Assembly: GCA_963611355.1 (NCBI GenBank)
Contig: CAVDRM010000009.1
Span: 1-64,000 of the forward strand
Reading direction: 5' to 3'
Length of the DNA: 64,000 bases
DNA from: CAVDRM01 sp963611355
GTDB taxonomy: Bacteria > Bacillota > Clostridia > Christensenellales > Aristaeellaceae
Of the stretch, positions 35,427 through 44,004 are shown in pieces (position 1 is the first letter of the stretch; every line of letters starts with the position of its first letter). The notes under the pieces are model-generated. The model was not told where the DNA came from, did no database searches, and was given only the letters and a program-made list of their open reading frames with translations. The position numbers were made by a program, and so were the translations under genes.

Positions 35427-35906
35427 ATGGTCGCGCTTTCCGAAGTCATCGCGGCGTTGACGCCGTGGCTTGGCAGTGCGCTGCTGAATGCGCTTCCCGG
35501 TCTTTGTCCGGATATCCAGCGCAGGCTTTCCTGCTTTGTGCCGGCACAGACGGATTTGAAAGCCCTTGCGCAGGGCTTGGACAGCCTTTTGTATCTGTCC
35601 GTGCGTGATGCGACGGCGGGGAAAATGCTGATTTGCCTGCCGGACGGGAGCTGTGTCCGTGTCCATGTGAGTGATTTTCCCATGATGGCGGACGATTTGA
35701 TGTATCTGCTGTTTTCCCGCTTTCCCTTGGATGCGCGGCATTTGATGCTGCTCAGGGATTATTCCATGCGCATGGAGAGCCTTTCGGCCATCCGTGTGCT
35801 GTACACAAGATTTTCCGATTACGAGACGCCGCAGGAGCTGCAGGCGCTCAAGCGTGTGGCGCAGGCGTGCCATCCCGCGTTTCGGTGGCGGCAGTGGCTT
35901 TCTTAA
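35427..35906 (+). CDS. Unknown protein upstream of parA
   Basis: A 159-residue protein I do not recognise. It is soluble, leucine-rich and mostly helical, with no clear motif, signal peptide or transmembrane segment. An AAGGAGG site lies 11 nt upstream of the ATG. It ends 35 nt before parA and is on the same strand, so it may be co-transcribed with the chromosome-partition genes. No obvious DNA-binding motif is seen. Divergent from the folT-like operon, with which it shares the upstream region. Confidence 0.6.
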   Translation: MVALSEVIAALTPWLGSALLNALPGLCPDIQRRLSCFVPAQTDLKALAQGLDSLLYLSVRDATAGKMLICLPDGSCVRVHVSDFPMMADDLMYLLFSRFPLDARHLMLLRDYSMRMESLSAIRVLYTRFSDYETPQELQALKRVAQACHPAFRWRQWLS

Positions 35907-35941
35907 AACGGTACAAACGAACAAAGATGCAGAGGGATACA

Positions 35942-36706
35942 ATGGGCAAATTGATTGCTGTCGCCAATCAGAAGGGCGGCGTGGGGAAGACGACGACCGC
36001 CATCAACCTGGCGGCCTGTGTCGCGGAAACGGGCAAAAAAACGCTGCTGGTGGACTTTGACCCACAGGGCAATGCATCCAGCGGGTTGAATGTCCGTGCC
36101 GGAAAAAAGACAGTTTATGAGGCTCTGCTGATGCAGTGCGAGATGGCCGGAACGATTGAGGGAACGAGGCTGACGCATCTGTTCGTCGCACCGTCCGATA
36201 TTCGTCTGGCCGGCGCCGAATTAGAGCTGGCGGGGCTTGACCAGCGGGAGTACCGCCTGCGCGCAGCGCTGTCTCAGGTGAAGGACGACTATGACTATAT
36301 TTTTATTGACTGCCCGCCATCCCTCGGACTGCTGACCATCAATGCGCTGGCTGCCGCGCAGAGCGTGCTGATTCCCATCCAGTGCGAATATTACGCCTTG
36401 GAGGGCGTGACCGCGCTGATGGACACCGTTCGTCGGGTGCGGCGTACGGTGAATCCTTCCCTGGAAATCGAGGGCGTGCTGATGACCATGTTTGACGGCA
36501 GGACAAACCTCAGCCTTCAGGTGGTCGCCCAGGTCAAGAAGCACTTTAAGGACAAGGTGTTTTCGGTGGTGATTCCCCGCAATGTGCGGCTCGGCGAAGC
36601 GCCCAGCCACGGGCTGCCCATCAACCGCTATGATGCGCGTTCCTCCGGCGCGGAGGCATATGCGGCGCTGGCGCGAGAGGTCATTAACAACAATAAGAAG
36701 AAATAA
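35942..36706 (+). CDS. parA: ParA/Soj-type chromosome-partition ATPase
   Basis: A 254-residue deviant Walker A ATPase. The motif KGGVGKTT (residues 11-18) is followed by LLVDFDPQGNASSG. The switch and late segments, DYIFIDCPPSLGLLTINAL and PRNVRLGEAPSHGLP, are typical of Soj. It binds DNA non-specifically as an ATP dimer and works with ParB to segregate the origin region. The start at 35942 gives the standard N-terminus; a longer reading would overlap the preceding gene. parB follows after 15 nt. Confidence 0.93.
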   Translation: MGKLIAVANQKGGVGKTTTAINLAACVAETGKKTLLVDFDPQGNASSGLNVRAGKKTVYEALLMQCEMAGTIEGTRLTHLFVAPSDIRLAGAELELAGLDQREYRLRAALSQVKDDYDYIFIDCPPSLGLLTINALAAAQSVLIPIQCEYYALEGVTALMDTVRRVRRTVNPSLEIEGVLMTMFDGRTNLSLQVVAQVKKHFKDKVFSVVIPRNVRLGEAPSHGLPINRYDARSSGAEAYAALAREVINNNKKK

Positions 36707-36721
36707 AAGGGGCATACGCGC

Positions 36722-37579
36722 ATGATGAAAAAGATGGGACTCGGCCGCGGCCTGGATGTCCTGCTGCCGGACAGTGAAACGGATGAGCAGCGGGTCACGC
36801 AGCTTCCGCTGGCCGATATTGACACCAACCCTGCCCAGCCACGCAGACAGTTTGACGAGGAAGCGCTGAGGGCTTTGGCGGACAGCATCCGTTCAAACGG
36901 TGTGCTGATGCCGCTTTTGGTGGTTGAAACGGGCGCACGCTACCGCATTGTAGCCGGTGAGCGGCGTTTCCGCGCCGCTCGTCTGGCGGGCTTGGAGACC
37001 GTGCCGTGCATCGTCCGCGATATGGACAAGCAGCAGGAAATGGAGGCCGCGCTGATTGAAAACCTGCAGCGTGAGGATCTGAACGCCATCGAGGAGGCGG
37101 CCGCCATCCGTGCGCTGATGGAGCAGTGCGGATACACGCAGGAAATGACCGCCAAGCGGCTGGGCAAGAGCCGATCTGCCGTGGCAAACACGCTTCGTCT
37201 GCTGAGCCTGCCGGAAGAAATCCGCAAATCGGTGATGACCGGCACCATTTCTGCCGGCCATGCTCGCGTGCTGTGCGGCATTGAAGATGCGGCGCGGCAG
37301 GAGCGGCTGTTCAGGCGGACGGTGGCGGAATCGTTAAGCGTGCGTGCGCTGGAGGCGCTGGCCGCTCAGCCGGAGGACACGCCCCCTGCCCCCAAGAAGG
37401 CACGGCCGCATGAGCTTGCGCCGGAGCTGCGCGATATGCAGGAGCGCCTGCAATCCGCCGTCGGCGTCCGTACCGCCATGACAGGCAACGGAAAAAAGGG
37501 ACGTATCATCCTCAGCTACACCAACGAGGACGAGCTGGAGCTGATTTATTCCGCGCTGGAAACGCTGGAAGGCAAATGA
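36722..37579 (+). CDS. parB: ParB/Spo0J chromosome-partition protein
   Basis: A 285-residue CTP-dependent DNA clamp. The N-terminal domain has the CTPase box GERR (residues 79-82), the helix-turn-helix YTQEMTAKRLGKSRSAVANT (about 139-158) recognises parS, and the C-terminal part dimerises. It begins with the usual basic GLGRGLDVL segment. It loads SMC and pairs with ParA. A strong terminator follows. I saw no convincing parS site in the window. Confidence 0.93.
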   Translation: MMKKMGLGRGLDVLLPDSETDEQRVTQLPLADIDTNPAQPRRQFDEEALRALADSIRSNGVLMPLLVVETGARYRIVAGERRFRAARLAGLETVPCIVRDMDKQQEMEAALIENLQREDLNAIEEAAAIRALMEQCGYTQEMTAKRLGKSRSAVANTLRLLSLPEEIRKSVMTGTISAGHARVLCGIEDAARQERLFRRTVAESLSVRALEALAAQPEDTPPAPKKARPHELAPELRDMQERLQSAVGVRTAMTGNGKKGRIILSYTNEDELELIYSALETLEGK

Positions 37580-37595
37580 CAGCATGATCATGCAT

Positions 37596-37628
37596 AATGC
37601 CCGACTGCCATTGTAACAGTCGGGCATT
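37596..37628 (+). terminator. Terminator after parB
   Basis: Perfect 12-bp stem (37596-37607 with 37617-37628), 9-nt loop, tail TGCTTTTGCTT. Confidence 0.85.
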
Positions 37629-37637
37629 TGCTTTTGC

Positions 37638-37739
37638 TTATCGCTCGGACATATGTTCAAACAGGTCGTTCTTTGCTTTCTCCAATTCGACCGTCGAATC
37701 ATACAGGCCGCAGCGCTGAGAATCATATGAGCTGCTCAT
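37638..37739 (-). CDS. Possible 33-residue small protein after aroK
   Basis: A short frame reading MSSSYDSQRC...EKAKNDLFEHMSER, hydrophilic with a helical C-terminal half. It lies 40 nt past the shikimate kinase stop on the same strand. There is no Shine-Dalgarno sequence before its ATG. The frame is open further upstream into the kinase gene, so it might instead be a C-terminal extension lost through a frameshift. It could also be chance. Confidence 0.25.
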   Translation of the reverse strand: MSSSYDSQRCGLYDSTVELEKAKNDLFEHMSER

Positions 37740-37779
37740 ATAGATGCGATCATGTGTTTTCTGCTGATTTCCCTTTCGC

Positions 37780-38295
37780 TCAGGGCTGAATGGATTCGAC
37801 CAGCGCCGTCAGTTCGCTCAGCCCTATGACAAAGCCGTGCGAATTATCAAAGCGGTAATCCGAGGCGGAGCGGTAATAGCCGATGCGATGGTTATACTGG
37901 TGAATGACATCCTCATGCGTGCCGCCGCGCAGGGTCGGACGGCGGTCCATCTTGATATCGGACAGAATTTGATCGAGCGGCCTGTCAATAAAGATAATGA
38001 TGCCGTGGTTGCGCATGATGGTGATGTTTTCCTCCGTCAGCACCGTGCCCTCGCCGGTGGAAACAACGCAGGGGTCTTCGCCGGCCAGCTCAACCAAAGC
38101 GGCGGTTTCGGCATTCCTGAAAAATTCCTCGCCGAGCGCGGAATAAATGTCATTGACGGTCATGCCCATCATTTCACTGACGCGCTGGTCCGTATCGACA
38201 AAGCGGACGCCGATGTTCTGCGCCAGCCGCTGCCCGAGGCTGGTTTTCCCGCAGCCGGCCATTCCGATTAGAAAAATGTGTTCATGAAGCGTCAT
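37780..38295 (-). CDS. aroK: Shikimate kinase
   Basis: A 171-residue P-loop kinase. Walker A is GMAGCGKT (residues 11-18), the shikimate-binding Asp lies in FVDTD, and the lid with basic residues is MDRRPTLRG. It phosphorylates shikimate in the chorismate pathway. The start at 38295 gives the normal length; sequence upstream is untranslated leader with a TTGCGT-17-TATAAT promoter. GGGGG lies about 10 nt before the ATG. It is monocistronic or carries only the small downstream frame. Confidence 0.88.
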   Translation of the reverse strand: MTLHEHIFLIGMAGCGKTSLGQRLAQNIGVRFVDTDQRVSEMMGMTVNDIYSALGEEFFRNAETAALVELAGEDPCVVSTGEGTVLTEENITIMRNHGIIIFIDRPLDQILSDIKMDRRPTLRGGTHEDVIHQYNHRIGYYRSASDYRFDNSHGFVIGLSELTALVESIQP

Positions 38296-38382
38296 ACAAT
38301 ACAAGCCCCCGTTTATCCGCCTGACTGCATCCGGCCGACATAAAAGCCGCATATCCAGCTGTATTTTGGGCGGTATGGATGC

Positions 38383-38411
38383 ATTATAGCATAATGCACT
38401 CGATAACGCAA
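38383..38411 (-). promoter_or_regulatory. Promoter of aroK
   Basis: Minus strand TTGCGT (38411-38406), 17-nt spacer ending TGC, TATAAT (38388-38383). Confidence 0.7.
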
Positions 38412-38460
38412 GAATGAGAATGGGCGGAACTGCGTTAAATTTCGGCAATTTTTTTGATTC

Positions 38461-38489
38461 TTGACATTTCCCTCTTCCCCCTCTACAAT
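38461..38489 (+). promoter_or_regulatory. Promoter of the epimerase operon
   Basis: TTGACA (38461-38466), 17-nt pyrimidine-rich spacer, TACAAT (38484-38489), about 20 nt before the start codon of the epimerase gene. Confidence 0.8.
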
Positions 38490-38509
38490 GGTGGCAGGAG
38501 GGATGCGAT

Positions 38510-39361
38510 ATGGAGAACATTCACATTTTTAATGAAGAGCTGTCTGTGCAAATCAGCCCGCTGGGGGCGGAGATTCAGAGCGTTGTGGACAGGAACGGCG
38601 TGGAGCGGATGTGGCAGGGAGACCCCAAGGTTTGGTCGGGGCGTGCGCCGGTGCTGTTTCCCTTTGCCGGCGGGCTCAAGGACGGGTATTATATGTACGG
38701 CGGGCGGCGGTACGAGCTGCCGCAGCACGGCTTTGCGCGTTTTTCCGTCTTTCGGACGGAGGAACAGAACAGCGACAGCGTGACCCTTTTGCTCGATGAG
38801 CAGAACGCCAATTATCCCTTCGTCTATGCTTTCCGCGTTCGCTTTTCTCTGCGCGGCGCGGCACTCAAGGTGGAATTTATCGTAAACAACAACGGCGATA
38901 CGCCCATGTATTACGGCATCGGCTCGCACGAGGCGTACGCCTGTCCCGAAGGCATCGGCCAATGCAAATTGGTATTTGATAAGGAAGAATCCCTGCGGAC
39001 GGCCGTACTGGAGGGAGCACAGATTACCACCCGCTTTGAAGAACTGACGAGAAATTCCGATACGCTCCGTTTAAAGCCGGATTATTTCCGTCAGGACGGG
39101 ACGCTCGTCTTCATGCAGGTCAATTCCCGCGGCGTGACGCTGGAAAGCGATGCGCGCAGGGAGCGCGTGCGGGTAGATTTTGATGACTTTGACTATCTGC
39201 TGGTCTGGCAGAAGACACGCGCAGCATACATCTGCATCGAGCCGTGGACAAACCCGCCGGAATACACGACAAGCGACCATATGCTGTCCCATAAGCCCGG
39301 TATGCTTCTCCTTGCGCCCGGCAAACGGAAGGTTCACGCGCACACCATTACTTTCTTATAA
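38510..39361 (+). CDS. Aldose 1-epimerase family protein (LacX-like)
   Basis: A 283-residue beta-sandwich protein of the galactose-mutarotase-like superfamily, closest in style to the LacX group. It begins with a strand LSVQISPLGAEIQSV and has RAPVLFPFAGGLK and GIGSHEAYACP segments; the His in GSHEAY is likely catalytic. It interconverts alpha and beta anomers of a sugar or sugar phosphate in the cytoplasm. GGAGGGA precedes the ATG. It is followed at 15 nt by an aldo-keto reductase and then by an M42 peptidase, all on the plus strand. Confidence 0.85.
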   Translation: MENIHIFNEELSVQISPLGAEIQSVVDRNGVERMWQGDPKVWSGRAPVLFPFAGGLKDGYYMYGGRRYELPQHGFARFSVFRTEEQNSDSVTLLLDEQNANYPFVYAFRVRFSLRGAALKVEFIVNNNGDTPMYYGIGSHEAYACPEGIGQCKLVFDKEESLRTAVLEGAQITTRFEELTRNSDTLRLKPDYFRQDGTLVFMQVNSRGVTLESDARRERVRVDFDDFDYLLVWQKTRAAYICIEPWTNPPEYTTSDHMLSHKPGMLLLAPGKRKVHAHTITFL

Positions 39362-39376
39362 TTTTGAAGGGAAAAT

Positions 39377-40369
39377 ATGAATTATAACGCAAGCGAACGG
39401 CGCTATCAGACGATTCCCTACAAGCGCTGCGGGAAAAGCGGCCTGCTGCTGCCCGCCGTGTCCTTGGGACTGTGGCATAATTTCGGCTGCACAGGCGATT
39501 ATGCCAACATGAAACGAATGTGCTTCACCGCCTTTGATTACGGCATTACACATTTTGATTTGGCGGATAATTACGGCCCTCAGCCCGGCGATGCCGAACG
39601 GAATTTCGGACGCATTCTGCGCGAGGAAATGAGCGCGTACCGTGATGAGATGATTGTCAGCACCAAGGCTGGCTATCTGATGTGGAACGGTCCTTACGGC
39701 GACTTCGGCTCACGCAAGCACCTGATGGCAGGGCTTGACCAGAGCCTCAGGCGCCTGGGTCTGCCGTATGTCGATATTTTTTATCACCACCGCATGGATG
39801 CGGAGACCCCCTTGGAGGAAACCATGCAGGCGCTGGCGGACATCGTGCGGCAGGGTAAGGCGCTGTACATCGGCCTTTCCAACTATGACGGCGAGCATTT
39901 GAAGCAGGCGGAGAAAATCCTGCGGGGGCTGCATTGTCCGTTCATCATCAACCAGAACAGCTATTCCATCCTGAACCGCCGCATCGAGGAGAACGGGCTT
40001 GCCGAGGCGCTGAACAAAACGCAGAAGGGCTTGATTGTGTTCAGCCCCTTGGCGCAGGGGCTGCTGTCGGGGCGGTATCTGAACGGCATTCCGGCAGACA
40101 GCCGTATCCGCACGGACGGACGCTTCTTAAAAGAGGAGTCGCTGACAGAGAAAAAGCTCGAACAGCTCTGGAAGCTCAATGCGCTGGCCATGCAGCGCGG
40201 GCAGACCCTGGCGCAGATGGCGCTGGCATGGTGCCTGAATAAGCCTTATGTCACCGCCGTGCTGATGGGCGCTTCCCGTCCCGAACAGATTGCCGAAAAT
40301 GTGAAGGCCGCCGAAAACACGAATTTTACGGATGAGGAACTGCGCCTCATCGATAACATTGTATTGTAA
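39377..40369 (+). CDS. Aldo/keto reductase (YghZ/Gpr-like)
   Basis: A 330-residue TIM-barrel NADPH oxidoreductase. The catalytic Asp-Tyr pair lies in DLADNYG and the catalytic His in FYHHRMD. The YKRCGKSGLLLPAVSLGLWHN opening and NQNSYSILNRRIEE segment are typical of the YghZ group, which reduces aldehydes including L-glyceraldehyde-3-phosphate and methylglyoxal. Preceded by GAAGGG and in an operon with the epimerase. True substrate unknown. Confidence 0.88.
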   Translation: MNYNASERRYQTIPYKRCGKSGLLLPAVSLGLWHNFGCTGDYANMKRMCFTAFDYGITHFDLADNYGPQPGDAERNFGRILREEMSAYRDEMIVSTKAGYLMWNGPYGDFGSRKHLMAGLDQSLRRLGLPYVDIFYHHRMDAETPLEETMQALADIVRQGKALYIGLSNYDGEHLKQAEKILRGLHCPFIINQNSYSILNRRIEENGLAEALNKTQKGLIVFSPLAQGLLSGRYLNGIPADSRIRTDGRFLKEESLTEKKLEQLWKLNALAMQRGQTLAQMALAWCLNKPYVTAVLMGASRPEQIAENVKAAENTNFTDEELRLIDNIVL

Positions 40370-40383
40370 AAAGGAACATTATT

Positions 40384-41424
40384 ATGATGGATACAAAGAC
40401 TTATTTGCTGGAACAGCTCAAGACGCTGACCTCCCGTCCCAGTCCGGCGGGCATGACGCGGGCGGCCACGGATTATCTGCTGGAGGAGCTGGCGCGGCTC
40501 GGCTTTCAGCCGGAACGTACCCGCAAGGGCGCAGTCATCTGCACCTTGGGCGGCGAGAAGCATCCGCTCCTGCTCTCTGCCCATGTGGATACCTTGGGTG
40601 CGATTGTCCGCTCCGTAAAGCCGAACGGCGCACTGCGCTACACGCAGCTGGGCGGTTACAGCGACAATGCCATTGAAAATGAAAACGTGCTGATTCATAC
40701 CCGTGAGGGTAAGACCTATTCCGGCACGGTGCAGTCCATCCATGCCAGCCGCCACGTTTGGGGCGATAAGAGCGCGGAAGCCCGCACACCCGACACGCTG
40801 GAAATCATCGTGGATGAAAAGACCTGGTCAAAGGCCGAAACCGAGGCGCTTGGCATTGCATCGGGCGATTTTGTGTCCTTTGACCCGCGCACAGTCATTA
40901 CGGACAGCGGCTTTGTCAAAAGCCGCCATCTGGATGACAAGGCATCGAGCGCCGTTCTGCTGACGCTGGCTCGTGCGGTCAGCGAGGGCGCTGTCCGATT
41001 AAACCGCATGGTGACGCTGCTGTTTACCGTCTATGAGGAGGTCGGCCACGGCGCGTCAAGTGTTTATCAGCTGCCGTTTGAGGATATGCTGGCGGTGGAT
41101 ATGGGCTGCGTGGGCGATGACCTGAACTGCCGCGAGGACATGGTGTCCATCTGCGTCAAGGACAGCTCCGGTCCGTTTGACTATGATTTCACCAATGAGC
41201 TGATTGCCCATGCCAAGCGTCTCAAGCTGCCGTATGCCGTAGACATTTACCCGCGCTATTCCTCCGATGCGGCGACTGCCCGCACTGCCGGTCTGGATGC
41301 CCGCTTTGCGTTGTGCGGTCAGGGCGTGTTCGCCTCGCATGGCTACGAGCGCACCCATATTGACGGGATGCTGGCGACCTATCAGCTGGCTGCCGCCGTT
41401 GCAGCGCAGGAATTTGAAGACTGA
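40384..41424 (+). CDS. M42-family metallopeptidase
   Basis: A 346-residue aminopeptidase of the M42 glutamyl-aminopeptidase/endoglucanase-like family. Metal and catalytic residues are seen in LSAHVDTLG, the Asp of KSRHLDDKAS, YEEVGHG and the late His in ASHGYERTH. A beta-barrel insert domain lies at about 75-180. These form large dodecameric cytoplasmic assemblies that trim peptides. Start at ATG 40384 or the adjacent 40387; AAAGGAAC is upstream. It is followed by the terminator and hairpin cluster at 41464-41731. Confidence 0.85.
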   Translation: MMDTKTYLLEQLKTLTSRPSPAGMTRAATDYLLEELARLGFQPERTRKGAVICTLGGEKHPLLLSAHVDTLGAIVRSVKPNGALRYTQLGGYSDNAIENENVLIHTREGKTYSGTVQSIHASRHVWGDKSAEARTPDTLEIIVDEKTWSKAETEALGIASGDFVSFDPRTVITDSGFVKSRHLDDKASSAVLLTLARAVSEGAVRLNRMVTLLFTVYEEVGHGASSVYQLPFEDMLAVDMGCVGDDLNCREDMVSICVKDSSGPFDYDFTNELIAHAKRLKLPYAVDIYPRYSSDAATARTAGLDARFALCGQGVFASHGYERTHIDGMLATYQLAAAVAAQEFED

Positions 41425-41463
41425 TTCTCTGCGCCTGCGCATGCTGACAAGCAGAAAAGGAAT

Positions 41464-41731
41464 AACCGCCTTCCGGCACGGGACGGCGGTTCAGACTGTC
41501 AAAAAAGTCCGCAGACATTCTTGGGGATGCATGAAGGGGCTGCAGCCCCTTTATTTTTGATCGTATCGACCGGCTTTGCCGGTCGTGCGGGGCGATTTTT
41601 CGGAGCGTCAGCGCAGAAAAATCATTTCCGCAGCCTTGCCATGCAGGATGAAGCATTTCGTCCTGCATGGAGCGTGTCAAAAACGCAGTTTTTTGACACG
41701 CAGAACCGCCTTCCGGCACGGGATGGCGGTT
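41464..41731. repeat. Cluster of hairpins flanked by a 28-bp direct repeat
   Basis: Two copies of a 28-bp unit (41464-41491 and 41704-41731, one mismatch), each a hairpin of AACCGCC with GGCGGTT, flank four more palindromes: 41534-41551, 41568-41584, 41639-41670 and 41672-41701. No gene lies within. It covers most of the 338-base gap between the M42 and dipeptidase genes. The unit looks like a REP/BIME-type or non-autonomous element, but I cannot assign a family. Confidence 0.6.
41534..41558 (+). terminator. Terminator of the epimerase-AKR-M42 operon
   Basis: 18-bp perfect palindrome (41534-41551) followed by TATTTTTGA, 110 nt past the M42 stop, within the hairpin cluster. Confidence 0.7.
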
Positions 41732-41762
41732 ATTTGCTTGGAATGAACCGAAAAGATGGCTT

Positions 41763-42386
41763 TTATTGCACCGCAAAATCAAAGTACGTCGCCGGATACG
41801 GCTCGTTTTTGAGCGTATAGTGCCACCATTCCTCCTGAAAGGGCTTAAAGCCGGCGGCAAGCATAAATTTGCAGAGCAGGGCGCGGTTATGTGCTTCTTC
41901 CGCCGAAATGCCCGCCGCGCCGTGTCCTGCGCGTTCGCCAAAGAAGTCAAAGTCCGTTCCCATCGGCAGCGCCTCACCGTTTAAGCCGGTCAAGGTCAAA
42001 TCGACCGTGCTGCCGCGTGAATGGCTCGATTGTTCCGCCACATAGCCGCGCCGCAGAATATCCGCCTTGTTCGCAATATCGGGATAATATTTTTCACGCA
42101 TTCCGGTGTCGCTCTTGTCCTTCGCCCAGCGCAGAAAATGCGCCACGGCACGGGTCGGGCGGTATGCATCAAAAATCATCAGCCGCAGCCCCTGCAAGCG
42201 GAAATCCTCCGCCGCTGATTTGAGCGCCTGCGCGGCTTCAAGGGTCAAAATCGCCCTTGGCGCAAAATATCCGTCCACGGGCGCACCGACAAAGTTGTCA
42301 TCCGAGGCATAACGCATATCCTCAATGATGTCGGGAATGAGGCCGCGCACATAGCAAAAGCCGCTTGGCAAAGCATTTTTGTTCAT
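41763..42386 (-). CDS. D-alanyl-D-alanine dipeptidase (VanX/DdpX type)
   Basis: A 207-residue zinc dipeptidase of the M15D family. Zinc ligands are H122 and D129 (SSHSRGSTVD) and H189, with catalytic E186 (EWWH); the arginine in AYRP stabilises the transition state. It splits D-Ala-D-Ala or other wall-derived dipeptides. ATG at 42386 has AGGTG 6 nt upstream; a GTG at 42395 lacks a site. It lacks a signal peptide and there are no vanH/vanA ligase genes nearby, so dipeptide scavenging or turnover is likelier than vancomycin resistance. It is 78 nt downstream of the motor-like module on the same strand. Confidence 0.85.
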   Translation of the reverse strand: MNKNALPSGFCYVRGLIPDIIEDMRYASDDNFVGAPVDGYFAPRAILTLEAAQALKSAAEDFRLQGLRLMIFDAYRPTRAVAHFLRWAKDKSDTGMREKYYPDIANKADILRRGYVAEQSSHSRGSTVDLTLTGLNGEALPMGTDFDFFGERAGHGAAGISAEEAHNRALLCKFMLAAGFKPFQEEWWHYTLKNEPYPATYFDFAVQ

Positions 42387-42464
42387 AGAAAGCACCTGTT
42401 CGGCAATCAGAATGAGAAGCGTGAAGGATAATCGGTATATGTCATGGCGTGGTAAACAGCGCTG

Positions 42465-42953
42465 TCAGCTTCCGCTGTATGTAAACTTCATCGAAACGGG
42501 ATGTCCCCAAATGTAATAGGTGACGTAGATGTCCCGCGCCGTGCCGCCCGACCGATCCTCCGTCAGGAGCGATACCCATACATCACGGGTCGCGCCGGGC
42601 GCCAAGCCGATTTCATCACCCTCCTCATAATACAGGATATCGCCCGTGCCGGGAGAAAGCTGAATTTCAATCATCTCGGCGGGCAGAAGGCCGTTGTTTT
42701 TAAGGCGAAGGGTGTAGATTTTAAAGGCGTAGTTTTCGGCGGACGACAGCTCGCCGCTTTGAAAGACCGTCCCTTCCAAGCTGTTTCGGCTCATGGCCGT
42801 CTGCAAAATCTGAAATTCCTCGGCGCGGTCGGCCGCGGCGACGATGGACAGCCCCTGCCCAGTGACCTGAAGCTGGGTGTTCAGCAGCTCATAGCCCGCC
42901 GCGCAGCCGACGACCAGCACGCAGACAATCAAAATCAGCGCGGTCCATTTCAT
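42465..42953 (-). CDS. Small exported/membrane-anchored protein of the motor-like module
   Basis: A 162-residue protein of unknown function. Residues 4-22 form one hydrophobic helix (ALILIVCVLVVGCAAG) that works as an uncleaved anchor, or as a signal with the cysteine at 17 as a poor lipobox. The rest is predicted beta-rich, with strands like YTLRLKNNGLLPAEMIEIQL and TRDVWVSLLTED, similar to immunoglobulin-like or FxLYD/DUF4352-type extracellular domains. It is 7 nt downstream of the OmpA-like gene, so all three belong to one transcript. A role as an extracellular third subunit is inferred from position only. Confidence 0.65.
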   Translation of the reverse strand: MKWTALILIVCVLVVGCAAGYELLNTQLQVTGQGLSIVAAADRAEEFQILQTAMSRNSLEGTVFQSGELSSAENYAFKIYTLRLKNNGLLPAEMIEIQLSPGTGDILYYEEGDEIGLAPGATRDVWVSLLTEDRSGGTARDIYVTYYIWGHPVSMKFTYSGS

Positions 42954-42960
42954 GCCTCGC

Positions 42961-44001
42961 TCACTCCATTTCGCTCAAAATGCGGTTCATTTCTTCAATC
43001 ATTTCCGCGTCCTTCAGACGGAACTTAAATTCCACGCGGCGGGAGGCATCCATGTTGACCGTTCCGTCTTGATTATAAATAGGGTCGGAATAGCTGCGCC
43101 CCTTGGCAGTCAGAATTTCCTGAAGCTCCGTCTTCATGTCCGCGCTTAAAGCATCCATTTGCAAGCAGTATTTTGCCACGGACAGCGCACGGTTTTGCGA
43201 AAGCTCCAAGTTGGCAATGTATGTGCCCTTCGTGTCCGTATGCCCCTCGATGATGATTTCGCCCACATAGTCCTTGTATTCATCGCGCATCAGCACGGAG
43301 AGGTAGACCGGCAGGAAGCGGGTCAAAAGCTCCTGACCGGATTCCTTGATTTGATAAGAATTGGTTTCAAAGAACACCTGACTTTCCAGCCGGATGTCGC
43401 CCGTTGTCGCGTCCACGGTGGCACGAAGATTGGCTTGGCTGAGGGCGGAGGACAAATCCAAGATGATTTGGCTTCGCACGCCGACCAGACTGTCGATTTT
43501 TTGCTGCTGGGTCTGCAGCTCGCTCTTTTGGCGGTCGAGCTGGGTCTGCTGAGCGGTGAGCAGCGACTGCATTGCTTCTAACTTCGTCGCCTGTTCATCC
43601 AAGGCGGTCTGCAAAACGACCTGCGCCTTTTCCTTTTCCTCCAGCTCGGCCTTGGCTGCATTCAAGCTGACCTGCGCGGCGTTCAGCTCCTGCTGCTGCG
43701 TGTCCAACTGAATCTGGATGGTCGCCAGCTCCTCCTGCTTGCCCATGAGGGTGACATTCGCCGTTTCCAGCTCCTCCTCACGCAGCGCCAAGGTTATCTG
43801 CGTCTTGTCCAGCTCTTCCTGCTGCTCGTTCAGCTCCTTCGTCTTAATATCCAGCACATTGTAATACTGATAAACGCTGTAGCAAACGGCCAGCACGAAC
43901 ACGAGCAAAAGAGAAGCCATCATGTCCGAATAGGAAATCCAGTGTGCGCCGGAATCCACGCCGCGGGGACGGCGGGCGCTTATCCTGTTTCGTCCCGCCA
44001 T
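42961..44001 (-). CDS. MotB/ZorB-like OmpA-domain protein
   Basis: A 346-residue protein with a single N-terminal transmembrane helix (about 24-46). D26 in YSDMMASLLL aligns with the ion-binding Asp of MotB (YADF.TAMMAF). A long coiled coil follows (about 50-175), with repeated QQEEL/KQEELATIQ heptads. Residues about 200-346 form an OmpA/MotB peptidoglycan-binding domain with EGHTDTKGTYIANLELSQNRA. It would anchor to the cell wall while its helix sits in the channel complex. It lies 3 nt after the MotA-like gene. The coiled coil is much longer than in flagellar MotB, as in ZorB-like proteins. Confidence 0.85.
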   Translation of the reverse strand: MAGRNRISARRPRGVDSGAHWISYSDMMASLLLVFVLAVCYSVYQYYNVLDIKTKELNEQQEELDKTQITLALREEELETANVTLMGKQEELATIQIQLDTQQQELNAAQVSLNAAKAELEEKEKAQVVLQTALDEQATKLEAMQSLLTAQQTQLDRQKSELQTQQQKIDSLVGVRSQIILDLSSALSQANLRATVDATTGDIRLESQVFFETNSYQIKESGQELLTRFLPVYLSVLMRDEYKDYVGEIIIEGHTDTKGTYIANLELSQNRALSVAKYCLQMDALSADMKTELQEILTAKGRSYSDPIYNQDGTVNMDASRRVEFKFRLKDAEMIEEMNRILSEME

Positions 44002-44004
44002 CGC

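Noticed and set aside
41763..42386. A vancomycin-resistance cluster
   Set aside because: A VanX-type dipeptidase alone, without VanH, VanA/B ligase or VanRS, is better explained by dipeptide turnover. The VanW-family gene is 18 kb away.
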